Below are positions 1-7,143 of a DNA stretch of 9,550 nt, piece after piece. Source of the DNA: Blautia sp. (GTDB lineage: Bacteria > Bacillota > Clostridia > Lachnospirales > Lachnospiraceae). Where the stretch lies: assembly GCA_017515945.1 (NCBI GenBank), contig JAFWDX010000151.1, forward strand, positions 1 through 9,550, read 5' to 3'. Numbering within the stretch: the stretch's first letter is position 1; every line of letters starts with the position of its first letter. Position numbers and translations under genes: made by a program. The notes under the pieces are model-generated. The model was not told the DNA's origin and made no database searches. It saw nothing but the letters and a program-made list of their open reading frames with translations.

Positions 1-653
1 TACTCCATCTGCCTCTTGGCATGAAGGACCTGCGCTCTTTCCGTAACGCCGCTCTCAACAACGACAATAGTTCCGTCGCACTGTTTCGCGACCAGCAGGC
101 CATCCACAACAGCATTCACCGGGGGCGTATCCACGATCACATAATCATAGTAGTCCCTCAGTTGAGAGATCAGCTGCGGAAACAGCGGGCTGGAGATCAG
201 CTCACTGGGATTGGGTGCGACTGCTCCTGTAAAAATAATATCCATCCAGGGATCATCTGTTTTGTAAACGACTTCCCGGATCGATGTATCGCCGCAAAGG
301 TACTCACTGAGGCCCTTTACCTTTTCCCGTATGCCATATCGTGAACGAACAACAGAATTGCGGATATCACAATCCAGATAGATCACTTTTTTGCCAAGGC
401 TCGCCATACTCCTGGCGAGTTCAAAGGACAGAGAAGATTTACCTTCATTGGCCTGGGAACTGGTAATGGCGACAACTTTAAGATTGTATCCGCTCAGCTG
501 GATATTTCCGCGAAGCACGTTGATCGCTTCACGGGCCTGAAACGGCAGCTCTGCGAGCTCGATACTCACTTTCTTCGCGCTGGGAATACCCTGATGCCAC
601 TGATCCGGTCCCTTCTGCATCCACTGTGTGTTTTCGGTTTTCTGCTGTTCCAT
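1..653 (-). CDS. cpsD: CpsD/CapB-type tyrosine kinase (BY-kinase), N-terminal 217 residues; 3' end beyond the window
   Basis: Cytoplasmic bacterial tyrosine kinase that autophosphorylates a C-terminal tyrosine cluster and, with its membrane adaptor, controls polysaccharide polymerisation and export. The frame opens at ATG 653-651 and stays open to base 1, so the C-terminus and tyrosine cluster are not visible. Seen in the translation: the usual lead-in REAINVLRGNIQLSG (about residues 42-56); a Walker A loop SSQANEGKSS (65-74, Lys72); Walker A' LDCDIRNS (93-100, with the DxD-R pattern); and Walker B VIVDTPP (172-178, Asp175). These are the three ATP-binding motifs of the family. A weak SD (GGGAG) lies about 10 bases before the start. 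It is last in the phosphatase-adaptor-kinase order, as in streptococcal cpsB-C-D, but a 109-bp gap holding a palindromic repeat separates it from the adaptor. MinD/ParA-type ATPases are related but lack this context. Confidence 0.9.
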   Translation of the reverse strand, partial: MEQQKTENTQWMQKGPDQWHQGIPSAKKVSIELAELPFQAREAINVLRGNIQLSGYNLKVVAITSSQANEGKSSLSFELARSMASLGKKVIYLDCDIRNSVVRSRYGIREKVKGLSEYLCGDTSIREVVYKTDDPWMDIIFTGAVAPNPSELISSPLFPQLISQLRDYYDYVIVDTPPVNAVVDGLLVAKQCDGTIVVVESGVTERAQVLHAKRQME

Positions 654-705
654 ATATAAAAGTCTCCCTGTCTTTCAGGTTTGATAATATATTGAGCTTT
701 TCTTC

Positions 706-748
706 CACGCACCTCGCAGTAAATGTGAGGCGCTGACTGAACAGTTAC
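706..748 (+). repeat. Dispersed palindromic repeat, family A, copy 1
   Basis: Arms GCACCTCGCA (709-718) and TGTGAGGCGC (724-733) flank the loop GTAAA, followed by the tail TGACTGAACAGTTAC. The right arm differs at two bases from the perfect complement seen in the copy at 9518-9542. The repeat sits in the gap between the adaptor and kinase genes, so in leftward mRNA it would be a hairpin between two cistrons. Two other copies are at 7144-7207 and 9515-9550, all in the same orientation. Confidence 0.85.
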
Positions 749-762
749 AATATATCAACATA

Positions 763-1494
763 TCAGAGTCTGTTGTCTCCCACATAAGGTACTGCCGCAA
801 GCACCGGCATCTGCAGGTACTGCATGGCGTCCTCTTCCGTCTTGATCGTGGTATTGCTCACAACGTTGAATACAATGACGGCGCACATAAGCAGCATGCC
901 GATCATCGCTCCGATCGCAATGTATTTGAAAAGGCTGGGTGAAACATCCGTCACGGCGTCAGCCTCCGAATAATCGATGACCGTCGGTTCACTGCTGCCC
1001 ACGATCTGATAGATCTGATCCACGCTGACATTGAGAAGAGCATTCGCAATGTTGCGGCTGAGTTCAAGGTCATCACAGGTGACCACGATGTCGATAATAT
1101 GCGTATCGGTCGGATTGTTTACTTTAACCAGTTCCTGCAGGGCCTTGAAGTCGATATCCAGATCCAGCTCCCCGATCACCTTTTTAAGAACCGTGCGGCT
1201 CTTGATGATCCGGGCATAGTCCTCTGTCAGCGCCGAACTCAGCTGAAGGTCTGAGATGGAGATCACAGAATCAGTGTTCGTAATGAAGATCTGGGCATCA
1301 GCCTGGTAACTGGGTTTCACCAGGAAGACGTGTATGGTCCCCATAAGTACAGCACCGATCAGGATCGCCAGCAGAACAGATCTCCAGTTGCCCAGGAGCG
1401 AGAAAAAGATTTCTCCCAGATCAATATATATCTCGTCGTTATCTGCAGGCATCATACTGAGCTGCTGTGAAGCCGTTGCCGAATTCTGTTCCAT
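763..1494 (-). CDS. cpsC: CpsC/YveK/Wzz-type polysaccharide co-polymerase and kinase adaptor
   Basis: Membrane protein of the Wzz (PCP-2b) type. In Gram-positive bacteria it sets chain length or export of surface polysaccharide and activates the separate BY-kinase through its cytoplasmic tail. The 243-aa product has a first membrane segment at about 38-59 (RSVLLAILIGAVLMGTIHVF), an extracytoplasmic domain with the KPSYQADAQIFI segment just after it, and a second membrane segment at about 190-211 preceded by the family's SPS motif. The short C-terminal tail is KTEEDAMQYLQMPVLAAVPY, as in kinase-activating adaptors. I chose ATG 1494-1492 because GGAGG (1504-1500) lies 5 bases before it; an in-frame GTG at 1506 overlaps that SD and would add four residues. 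It sits between phosphatase and kinase genes, as in cpsB-C-D. No convincing promoter was found in the 213-bp gap upstream. Confidence 0.88.
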   Translation of the reverse strand: MEQNSATASQQLSMMPADNDEIYIDLGEIFFSLLGNWRSVLLAILIGAVLMGTIHVFLVKPSYQADAQIFITNTDSVISISDLQLSSALTEDYARIIKSRTVLKKVIGELDLDIDFKALQELVKVNNPTDTHIIDIVVTCDDLELSRNIANALLNVSVDQIYQIVGSSEPTVIDYSEADAVTDVSPSLFKYIAIGAMIGMLLMCAVIVFNVVSNTTIKTEEDAMQYLQMPVLAAVPYVGDNRL

Positions 1495-1627
1495 TTTGTC
1501 CTCCACTCAGATATACCGCGGAAACGTTCTTTCAATGTATGTCCTACACTCCCGCAGGTATAAAAAATTAATACACCCAGAAAAATATAATACATAAACC
1601 TTCCGAAAAAGGGAACCTGAATTCAGG

Positions 1628-1661
1628 AAACAGATTGTATTAAATTCAGTACAATCTGTTT
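1628..1661 (-). other. Strong inverted repeat between phosphatase and adaptor genes
   Basis: AAACAGATTGTA (1628-1639) and TACAATCTGTTT (1650-1661) are perfect 12-base complements around a 10-base loop. An outer pair CCTGAA (1616-1621) / TTCAGG (1662-1667) can extend it, with a 6-base bulge on one side. It lies about 50 bp after the phosphatase stop on the leftward transcript. The stem is AT-rich and no T-run follows directly on the minus strand (a TTTTT comes some 20 bases later), so this is not a textbook intrinsic terminator. It could be a partial terminator, a processing site or an mRNA-stability element that splits the cluster. Confidence 0.6.
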
Positions 1662-1708
1662 TTCAGGCTCCGCGCAGTCATCCCACGCCATCTGTTTTCA
1701 GATACTTT

Positions 1709-2422
1709 TCAGTCATATATGATCCTGTCAAAATTATCCTGAATAATTCTGTGAGCCAGCTGCGGTTCTGTTTTGTTCAGGATCCAGTGTAAGGCTTTGT
1801 CCACATGCAGCGGCCGGAAATGAGTACCGTGTGTATCGCTGCCCAGGAAGTCCACATAGCCTTTTTTAAAGAGTCTGCGCCAGTAACTGTCGCCGAACAG
1901 TCCCCCCCGCAGGAGCAGGGTATCATAGTTCATCTGCAGGAGATATTGATGTCTGTGCAGCTCTTCGACTCTTTTTTCCTCATTCAGGCATTCATACCGT
2001 TCAAAATGCGCAATGACCGGTATATAGCCGGCCTGGCGCAGGTTCCGGATCCCGTTCTGCAGAAAGGTCCAGGAAACCGAAGGATCGAACTCCACCAGTA
2101 CGTACCTGGTACCGCACAGTGTAAGCGCCTCCTCCCGGTCGAGCATCTCTGTCAGACCGGAATAATAATAGCATTCCTGTCCGGGGTATAGCTCTATCCT
2201 GATCCCGGCTTCTGACGCGGCGTTTTTCACCTGTTCCAGCGTTGAAAGGATATCCGGCGCGTAAACCATATAGCGCTCCGGATGAAAATGGGGCGTGACG
2301 ATCATCCTGTCGATCCCCTGACGGACAGCTTCCCGCAGTGATGCGAGCGTCTCCTCCATGGACTGGGAACCGTCATCCAGTCCCGGAAGTATATGACAAT
2401 GCATATCCGTTATTCCGGCCAT
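1709..2422 (-). CDS. cpsB: CpsB/YwqE-type PHP-family protein-tyrosine phosphatase
   Basis: Metal-dependent phosphatase of the PHP superfamily that removes phosphate from the BY-kinase tyrosine cluster and so opposes CpsD. The signature is clear: DMHCHILPGLDDG at residues 6-18, TPHFHP at 43-48, the PGQE segment near 80-83, VIAHFERY near 137-144, and GSDTHG near 194-199, which together supply the expected His/Asp/Glu metal ligands. The usual HPERY here reads HFERY, a small departure. Length (237 aa) is close to the family norm of about 240-260. I chose ATG 2422 because family members begin a few residues before the MHxH motif and GAGAGG (2435-2430) lies 7 bases upstream. A start at 2458 is possible but would overlap glmM. 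It lies 13 bp after the glmM stop, so the two are probably cotranscribed. This type is unrelated to low-molecular-weight tyrosine phosphatases. Confidence 0.92.
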   Translation of the reverse strand: MAGITDMHCHILPGLDDGSQSMEETLASLREAVRQGIDRMIVTPHFHPERYMVYAPDILSTLEQVKNAASEAGIRIELYPGQECYYYSGLTEMLDREEALTLCGTRYVLVEFDPSVSWTFLQNGIRNLRQAGYIPVIAHFERYECLNEEKRVEELHRHQYLLQMNYDTLLLRGGLFGDSYWRRLFKKGYVDFLGSDTHGTHFRPLHVDKALHWILNKTEPQLAHRIIQDNFDRIIYD

Positions 2423-2435
2423 ATCCACACCTCTC

Positions 2436-3785
2436 TCAGGCGAAGTGCCCTTTTTCACGGATCACATCGATGACCTGATCCACGTACTTCTCACATATTT
2501 CATCCGTTGTGGCTTCCACCATGACACGGATCACGGGCTCGGTTCCGCTCTCTCTGACCAGAATGCGGCCGTTATCTCCGAGTTCGCGCGCCACGGCCGC
2601 GACAGCTGCCTGGACATCCGGGTCATTCTGGGCGTCAGGCTTTGATTTGACGCGGACATTTTTGAGCACCTGCGGATAAAAGACACAGGGTGCCGCCAGA
2701 ACAGACAGCGGTTTATCCTTGGCCAGCATGACCTCCATCATCTTGAGGGATGTCAGGATCCCGTCTCCTGTGGTGGCGTATTTCGTAAAGATGATATGGC
2801 CGGACTGTTCTCCGCCGATCCGGTGGCCGTTCTGTACCATATTTTCATAGACATACTTGTCGCCGACCTTCGTCTTTTCGTATTCAATACCGACCTTATC
2901 CAGCGCTTTATACAACCCGAAGTTTGACATGACGGTGGTGACGACCTTGTTATTGGTCAGTTTGCCCCGCTCCTTCATGTAGGTACCGTAGACATACATG
3001 ATATGATCGCCGGTAATGATATTGCCCTTTTCGTCCACACACAGACATCTGTCCGCATCTCCGTCAAAGGCAAATCCCACATCCAGACGATTGTCCACCA
3101 CATATTTCTGCAGATGCTCGATATGGGTCGACCCGCATTCCGTGTTGATATTGAAGCCATCCGGCTCCGCATTAATGACATAAGTCTTGGCTCCAAGGGC
3201 ATCAAAGACGCTCTTGGCAATGGACCAGGCCGCACCGTTGGCGCAGTCCAGACCGACCTTCTTTCCTTTAAAAGAATACTTGGAATTAGAGATCAGATAA
3301 CCGATATAACGGTTGCGCCCGGCTACATAATCCACGGTACAACCGATCTTGTCTCTGGTCGCGAGAGGCACCTCGGTAAACACACCGTCGATATAGTCCT
3401 CTACCTTCAGCAGAGTCTCTTCGTCCATCTTTTCCCCGTTGGAATTAAGGATCTTGATCCCGTTGTCATAATAAGGATTATGAGAGGCGCTGATCATGAT
3501 TCCACAGTCAAAATCATCCGTACGCGCGATATAGGAAACACTAGGCGTCGTGGTCACATGCATGATATAGGCATCCGCTCCGGAAGCGGTCAGCCCTGTG
3601 ACCAGGCCGTACTCAAACATATAAGAAGACCGGCGGGTATCCTTTCCGATCAGGACCTTGGCTTTTTTATCGATCCTCTCTCCGAAATACCAGCCCAGAA
3701 AACGGCCGATCTTGACCGCATGCTCAAAGGTCAAACCGATATTTGCCTCTCCACGGAAGCCGTCTGTGCCAAAATATTTACCCAT
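2436..3785 (-). CDS. glmM: Phosphoglucosamine mutase
   Basis: Interconverts glucosamine-6-phosphate and glucosamine-1-phosphate in the cytosol, the step before GlmU on the way to UDP-GlcNAc for peptidoglycan and surface polysaccharide. All four domain signatures of the phosphohexomutase family are present: the catalytic phosphoserine loop ISASHNP (Ser101), the metal-binding loop DGDADR (241-246), the sugar-binding loop GGEQSGH (324-330) and the phosphate-binding loop RESGTEPVIR (411-420). The Gln in GEQSGH and the opening MGKYFGTDGFRG favour GlmM over phosphomannomutase. At 449 aa it is full length. ATG 3785 is preceded by GGAGG with 7-base spacing. Its start is 2 bp after the stop of the upstream acyltransferase gene, so translation is probably coupled, and the CpsB-type phosphatase follows directly. 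Confidence 0.96.
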   Translation of the reverse strand: MGKYFGTDGFRGEANIGLTFEHAVKIGRFLGWYFGERIDKKAKVLIGKDTRRSSYMFEYGLVTGLTASGADAYIMHVTTTPSVSYIARTDDFDCGIMISASHNPYYDNGIKILNSNGEKMDEETLLKVEDYIDGVFTEVPLATRDKIGCTVDYVAGRNRYIGYLISNSKYSFKGKKVGLDCANGAAWSIAKSVFDALGAKTYVINAEPDGFNINTECGSTHIEHLQKYVVDNRLDVGFAFDGDADRCLCVDEKGNIITGDHIMYVYGTYMKERGKLTNNKVVTTVMSNFGLYKALDKVGIEYEKTKVGDKYVYENMVQNGHRIGGEQSGHIIFTKYATTGDGILTSLKMMEVMLAKDKPLSVLAAPCVFYPQVLKNVRVKSKPDAQNDPDVQAAVAAVARELGDNGRILVRESGTEPVIRVMVEATTDEICEKYVDQVIDVIREKGHFA

Positions 3786-3787
3786 TT

Positions 3788-4450
3788 TCAGTCCTCCTTC
3801 TTAACGATCTCACCGTTATTTTTATATATGCTGTATGCAGGAACAACGCCCCGCACACAGGAGGTCGGGTAGACATTGCTGTGTCTGCCGATGACGGTAC
3901 CGGGATTGCATACGCTGTTGCAACCGCATTCCACATAATCGCCGAGCATGGCACCGAATTTTTTGATCCCTGCGGGAATATCGCCCTCAGGCGCATGTAC
4001 GGTGACAAGCTTTTTGTCTGAGCGGACATTGCTGGTGATGGAACCGGCTCCCATATGGGAATAGTAGCCCAGAATGGAATCCCCTACGTAATTATAATGA
4101 GGAGTCTGTACATGATCAAAAAGGATCACGTTCTTAAGTTCTACAGAATTGCCTACTACACAGTCCTCTCCGACCAGCGCTGATCCACGGATAAAAGCTC
4201 CGTGGCGCACCTCTGTCCTGGCGCCGATGATACATGGCGCGCCAAGCCAGGCGCTCGGAAAGACTTTGGCGGTTTTATGTACCCAGACATTTTCAGAAAC
4301 CTGGTCATATTCCTCCGGATCCAGAGTCGGCCCAAGGGCAAGGATCATATCCTTGATCCCTCCGAGTGCTTCCCAGGGATAAGTAAACTGACGCAGGTAA
4401 TCACCTGCCAGTGTGTGGTCCAGGTCATATAAATCTTGGATCGTGAACAT
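3788..4450 (-). CDS. Hexapeptide-repeat (left-handed beta-helix) acyltransferase, GlmU C-terminal-like
   Basis: A 220-aa protein with a non-repetitive N-terminus (about 1-55) followed by imperfect hexapeptide turns (about 56-205), the mark of left-handed beta-helix acyltransferases. PHYNYVGDSILG (117-128) and MGAGSITSNVRSDK (133-146) line up with HLSYIGD and IGAGTITxNYDG of GlmU, so His118 sits where the GlmU acetyltransferase histidine lies. No nucleotidyltransferase domain (GxGTRMxP) is present, so it is not a full GlmU. Being 2 bp from glmM, it may act on GlcN-1-P made by GlmM, or on another sugar phosphate; that is inference. Relatives also occur as C-terminal domains of sugar-1-phosphate nucleotidyltransferases. 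ATG 4450 has GGAGG 7 bases upstream. It is the first gene after the leftward promoter. Confidence 0.8.
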   Translation of the reverse strand: MFTIQDLYDLDHTLAGDYLRQFTYPWEALGGIKDMILALGPTLDPEEYDQVSENVWVHKTAKVFPSAWLGAPCIIGARTEVRHGAFIRGSALVGEDCVVGNSVELKNVILFDHVQTPHYNYVGDSILGYYSHMGAGSITSNVRSDKKLVTVHAPEGDIPAGIKKFGAMLGDYVECGCNSVCNPGTVIGRHSNVYPTSCVRGVVPAYSIYKNNGEIVKKED

Positions 4451-4498
4451 ATGGCTGCCTCCAATTTCTAACTAACCATTGCCGATTTTCCGCGCTAC

Positions 4499-4527
4499 AG
4501 TATACCACACGTATTTAAAGAGTGCAA
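4499..4527 (-). promoter_or_regulatory. Sigma-A type promoter for the leftward acyltransferase-glmM-cpsB set
   Basis: On the minus strand, TTGCAC (4527-4522), a 17-base spacer and TATACT (4504-4499) make a near-consensus promoter about 50 bp before the first start codon. It is the only strong leftward promoter seen upstream of the cluster. Confidence 0.75.
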
Positions 4528-4538
4528 TAAGAGTAATT

Positions 4539-4572
4539 GTAACTGTGAAGGAGCTTGTGACAAAGCAGTTAC
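4539..4572 (-). repeat. Dispersed palindromic repeat, family B, copy in the divergent control region
   Basis: The plus strand carries GTAACTG (4539-4545) and CAGTTAC (4566-4572) around TGAAGGAGCTTGTGAC. It is the reverse complement of the element at 9411-9448 except for a four-base patch near one end. It lies between the leftward promoter and the lon promoter and overlaps neither core box, so it could insulate or serve as a protein site; no function is shown. Confidence 0.75.
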
Positions 4573-4608
4573 CAATAACCGTAATCCCCAGAATTATTGA
4601 TCAGCATA

Positions 4609-4636
4609 TTGCTTTTTCATGAAAGTATGATAAAAT
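4609..4636 (+). promoter_or_regulatory. Sigma-A type promoter of lon
   Basis: TTGCTT (4609-4614), a 16-base spacer and TAAAAT (4631-4636) place transcription start near 4643, just before the CIRCE operator and about 50 bp before the lon start codon. Confidence 0.65.
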
Positions 4637-4648
4637 ACCTTTATAAGT

Positions 4649-4675
4649 TTAGCACTCGTGAGCTTCGAGTGCTGA
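4649..4675 (+). promoter_or_regulatory. CIRCE operator (HrcA binding site) in front of lon
   Basis: TTAGCACTC (4649-4657), nine bases, then GAGTGCTGA (4667-4675). The consensus is TTAGCACTC-N9-GAGTGCTAA, so 17 of 18 arm bases match and the spacer length is exact. It lies just after the predicted transcription start and 8 bp before the lon SD, the usual place for HrcA repression. HrcA loses activity on heat or misfolding stress, so lon should rise with groESL and dnaK. Confidence 0.9.
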
Positions 4676-4695
4676 CAGTCTTAAGGAGGATTTAC

Positions 4696-6987
4696 ATGAT
4701 CACAATACCTGTCTATGACCTGCTCCTTTTGCCGGGAGTCACTTTCTATTTCAGGAAAGACACCTTTGGCAGCTCTGCGATCGGTGCCGATCAGGTGGGA
4801 GATGATCTGCTTTTCATCATGCTGAAAGGGGATACTCCCCGCGATTCCGTCACTTTCGAGGATATCTATCCGATCGGGCTGCGCGGCAGGATCGAGGGCT
4901 TCGATGAGGAAGACAGTGTGAGAGTCAGTGCCCAGGACAGGGTAAAGATCACATCCATACAGGCACTTGAGGATGGCCTGCACGCAGATGTCATACCCTG
5001 GCCGGAAAACGACGATCTCGAAGCGGAGGAACGCGCCGGACGCTTCGCCAAAATGAAAAAAGAACTCATGGATTTCGCCAAAGGTTTCCAGTGGGGAATA
5101 TGGGCAAGGACCATGATCTACCACTGGAACTCGCTGGAGGAGGCCATGTGCGCCCTTGCCGGTTACATGAATATGGACTGGCCGCAGAAATATGCTCTCC
5201 TGGAGCTTGACTCCGTCGCACAGCGCTATCACCTGATGGAAGAGGCCATTTATGAACTGATGGAGATTTTCCGGGTCGGTGAAGAAGCGCAGAATGCCCA
5301 GAAGGATTCCGTTGAAAAGATCTACAGAGAGTCCGCCCTCAAAAAACAGATCGACTTTCTCCAGACTCAGCTCGACGAACTGCACCCGGACAATATTTCG
5401 GATGTCCGTCGGTTTGAAAAAAAGATCGCCGAAGCCCAGATGAATCCGGAGGCCGAGCGTGAAGCCAGAAAGATCCTGGGCCGGATGAAGCAGGAGGGAA
5501 AGGACAGCCACGAATACGGCATGCTGTACGACTACCTCGACTTTGTCACCACCCTTGTCTGGAAGAACGAGGAACCCGTTGACATTGACCTGAATCGTTC
5601 AGAGCAGATCCTCGATGAGGATCATTACGGCCTGAAAAAAGTCAAGGAGCGGATCATCCAGCAGCTGGCCGTAATGGCATTAAATAAGAAACAGTCCGGT
5701 TCCATCCTGCTTTTTGTCGGCGCGCCGGGTACCGGCAAGACATCTATCGGTCAAAGCATTGCCAGAGCACTGGACCGAAAGTATGTCCGGATCAGTCTCG
5801 GCGGCGTGCGCGATGAGGCCGAGATCCGCGGGCATCGCAGGACCTATATCGGAGCCATGCCGGGACGGATCATGGAGGGGATCAAGCGCAGCGGCGCTTC
5901 CAATCCGGTGATGGTGCTGGACGAGGTGGACAAGCTCGTCCGCGATTATGGCGGCGATCCCTCCAGCGCGCTGCTGGAGGTCCTCGACCCGGAGCAGAAC
6001 AACACCTTCACCGACCACTATATGAATGTCCCCTATGATCTGTCCAACGTGTTTTTTGTGTGTACAGCCAATACCACGGACACCATCCCTGAACCCCTTC
6101 TCAACCGCATGGAGGTCATCCAGTTCCCGGGATATACGGCCATCGAAAAGGCCCAGATCGCCCGGCGCCATCTCCTGGTCCGGGCGATGAAGGAGATGGG
6201 CATAAAGCCCTCCGCCCTCAAAGTCACCGACGAAGCGATCGACCGGATCATAGAGGAATACACTGCCGAAGCAGGTGTGCGGGGACTCAAAAAACAGATC
6301 GACACCCTCTGCCGGTATGCCGCTGTCAAACTGGTCAAGGGCGAGAAAAAGCGTATCACTGTCAAAGCCAACAAGCTTCCCGAATATCTCGGCACAAATC
6401 ATCTGCGCCATGACAGGGTGATGGACAAGGGTATCCCAGGCGTCGTCACAGGCCTGGCCTGGACCATGGCCGGGGGAGAGATCCTCTTTATCGAGACCGC
6501 GCTGACTCCCGGGGATGGAAAACACCTGATCACAGGCCAGCTGGGAGATGTGATGAAAGAGTCCGCCCAGATCGCGCTGACCATGGTCAAGTCCCTCTTT
6601 CCGGACAAAGCCGTGATCTTCAGGGAAAATGATCTGCATATTCACGTACCCGCGGGCGCCGTACCCAAAGACGGTCCCTCCGCAGGGATCGCACTGACCA
6701 CTGCCCTTGCATCCCTTGTCAATGACACCGCCCCGGATCCGCTGATCGCGATGACAGGAGAAATATCCCTGCGGGGCAATGTCATGCCCATCGGCGGCCT
6801 TCCGGAAAAGCTGATGGCCGCTCAGCGTGCCGGTGTCCGGCAGGTGCTGATCCCACGGGATAATGAGGTCGATCTGGAGGAGGTTGCGCAGGAGGTCAGA
6901 GACAAGCTGACCATCACGCCCGTCAAAAATATCCGCCAGGTGCTGAAACTGAGCATTCCGGACATACAGCTGCCAGCCAAAGGCTAA
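4696..6987 (+). CDS. lon: ATP-dependent Lon protease (LonA type)
   Basis: Cytosolic hexameric AAA+ serine protease that degrades misfolded and regulatory proteins. The 763-aa product has a divergent N-terminal substrate-recognition region opening MITIPVYDLLLLPGVTF (about 1-190), a helical/coiled segment (about 190-300), an AAA+ module with Walker A GAPGTGKT (342-349) and Walker B VMVLDEVDK (Asp409, Glu410), a sensor-2 region EAGVRGLKKQI, and a C-terminal protease domain with catalytic Ser662 in KDGPSAG and Lys705 in GGLPEKLMAAQRAG. The Ser-Lys spacing of 43 equals that of E. coli Lon (679/722). I chose ATG 4696 because AAGGAGG (4683-4689) lies just before it and the protein then begins like other Lon proteins; the frame stays open upstream to 4597, but that extension runs across the promoter and CIRCE element. 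Regulation: CIRCE, hence HrcA. It is probably monocistronic. Confidence 0.97.
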   Translation: MITIPVYDLLLLPGVTFYFRKDTFGSSAIGADQVGDDLLFIMLKGDTPRDSVTFEDIYPIGLRGRIEGFDEEDSVRVSAQDRVKITSIQALEDGLHADVIPWPENDDLEAEERAGRFAKMKKELMDFAKGFQWGIWARTMIYHWNSLEEAMCALAGYMNMDWPQKYALLELDSVAQRYHLMEEAIYELMEIFRVGEEAQNAQKDSVEKIYRESALKKQIDFLQTQLDELHPDNISDVRRFEKKIAEAQMNPEAEREARKILGRMKQEGKDSHEYGMLYDYLDFVTTLVWKNEEPVDIDLNRSEQILDEDHYGLKKVKERIIQQLAVMALNKKQSGSILLFVGAPGTGKTSIGQSIARALDRKYVRISLGGVRDEAEIRGHRRTYIGAMPGRIMEGIKRSGASNPVMVLDEVDKLVRDYGGDPSSALLEVLDPEQNNTFTDHYMNVPYDLSNVFFVCTANTTDTIPEPLLNRMEVIQFPGYTAIEKAQIARRHLLVRAMKEMGIKPSALKVTDEAIDRIIEEYTAEAGVRGLKKQIDTLCRYAAVKLVKGEKKRITVKANKLPEYLGTNHLRHDRVMDKGIPGVVTGLAWTMAGGEILFIETALTPGDGKHLITGQLGDVMKESAQIALTMVKSLFPDKAVIFRENDLHIHVPAGAVPKDGPSAGIALTTALASLVNDTAPDPLIAMTGEISLRGNVMPIGGLPEKLMAAQRAGVRQVLIPRDNEVDLEEVAQEVRDKLTITPVKNIRQVLKLSIPDIQLPAKG

Positions 6988-6991
6988 ATAA

Positions 6992-7007
6992 AATAAGATA
7001 TCTTATT
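6992..7007. other. Perfect 16-base palindrome after lon
   Basis: AATAAGATATCTTATT begins 4 bases after the lon stop codon. Being AT-only except for one G/C pair per arm and lacking a loop, it is weak as a terminator and could be a dimer-binding site. Its last two bases overlap the -35 box proposed at 7006. Confidence 0.4.
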
Positions 7008-7034
7008 GCCGCGGTATATGCCTGTGCGTATACT
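7006..7034 (+). promoter_or_regulatory. Candidate promoter downstream of lon
   Basis: TTGCCG (7006-7011), a 17-base spacer and TATACT (7029-7034). It would give a long leader (about 215 bases) before the DUF1002 gene and would read through the hairpin at 7091. A second, weaker possibility is TTTACA (7039) with TACAAT (7064), with a poor 19-base spacer. Confidence 0.4.
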
Positions 7035-7090
7035 GCGTTTTACAAAATCTATGCCCGCTGTGTTACAATGGTGACCGGCAGCTGATCTTA

Positions 7091-7131
7091 AACAGCCGCC
7101 ATTCCGATCAATAAAATAAATGGTGGCTGTT
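7091..7131 (+). terminator. Hairpin between lon and the DUF1002 gene, possible terminator
   Basis: AACAGCCGCCATT (7091-7103) pairs with AATGGTGGCTGTT (7119-7131), 13 pairs including one G-U, around a 15-base loop. An outer GCTG/CAGC (7081-7084, 7132-7135) can extend it past a bulge. A T-rich stretch (TTCTTTCT) follows. The stem is long and stable, but the T-run is broken, so termination may be partial. Confidence 0.5.
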
Positions 7132-7143
7132 CAGCTTCTTTCT

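Noticed and set aside
1507..1600. Promoter for the adaptor gene (for example TTGAAA ... TATATC on the minus strand)
   Set aside because: The spacing is 14 bases and other AT-rich boxes lack a -35 partner; not good enough to annotate.
3003..3872. Long open frame opposite glmM
   Set aside because: It lies fully antisense to clear glmM codons, has no SD, and its product resembles nothing I know; it is a shadow of codon bias.
4539..4572. GGAG at 4550-4553 as an SD for a small rightward gene
   Set aside because: It is part of the family B repeat core (present in the other copies), and no start codon stands at a suitable distance with a lasting frame.
4597..4695. In-frame upstream extension of lon by 33 codons
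   Set aside because: It has no SD, runs through the promoter and CIRCE operator, and the strong AAGGAGG stands just before ATG 4696, where the protein begins like other Lon proteins.
5680..6645. Long open frame opposite lon
   Set aside because: Antisense to the conserved AAA+ and protease domains, with no start signals or recognisable motifs.
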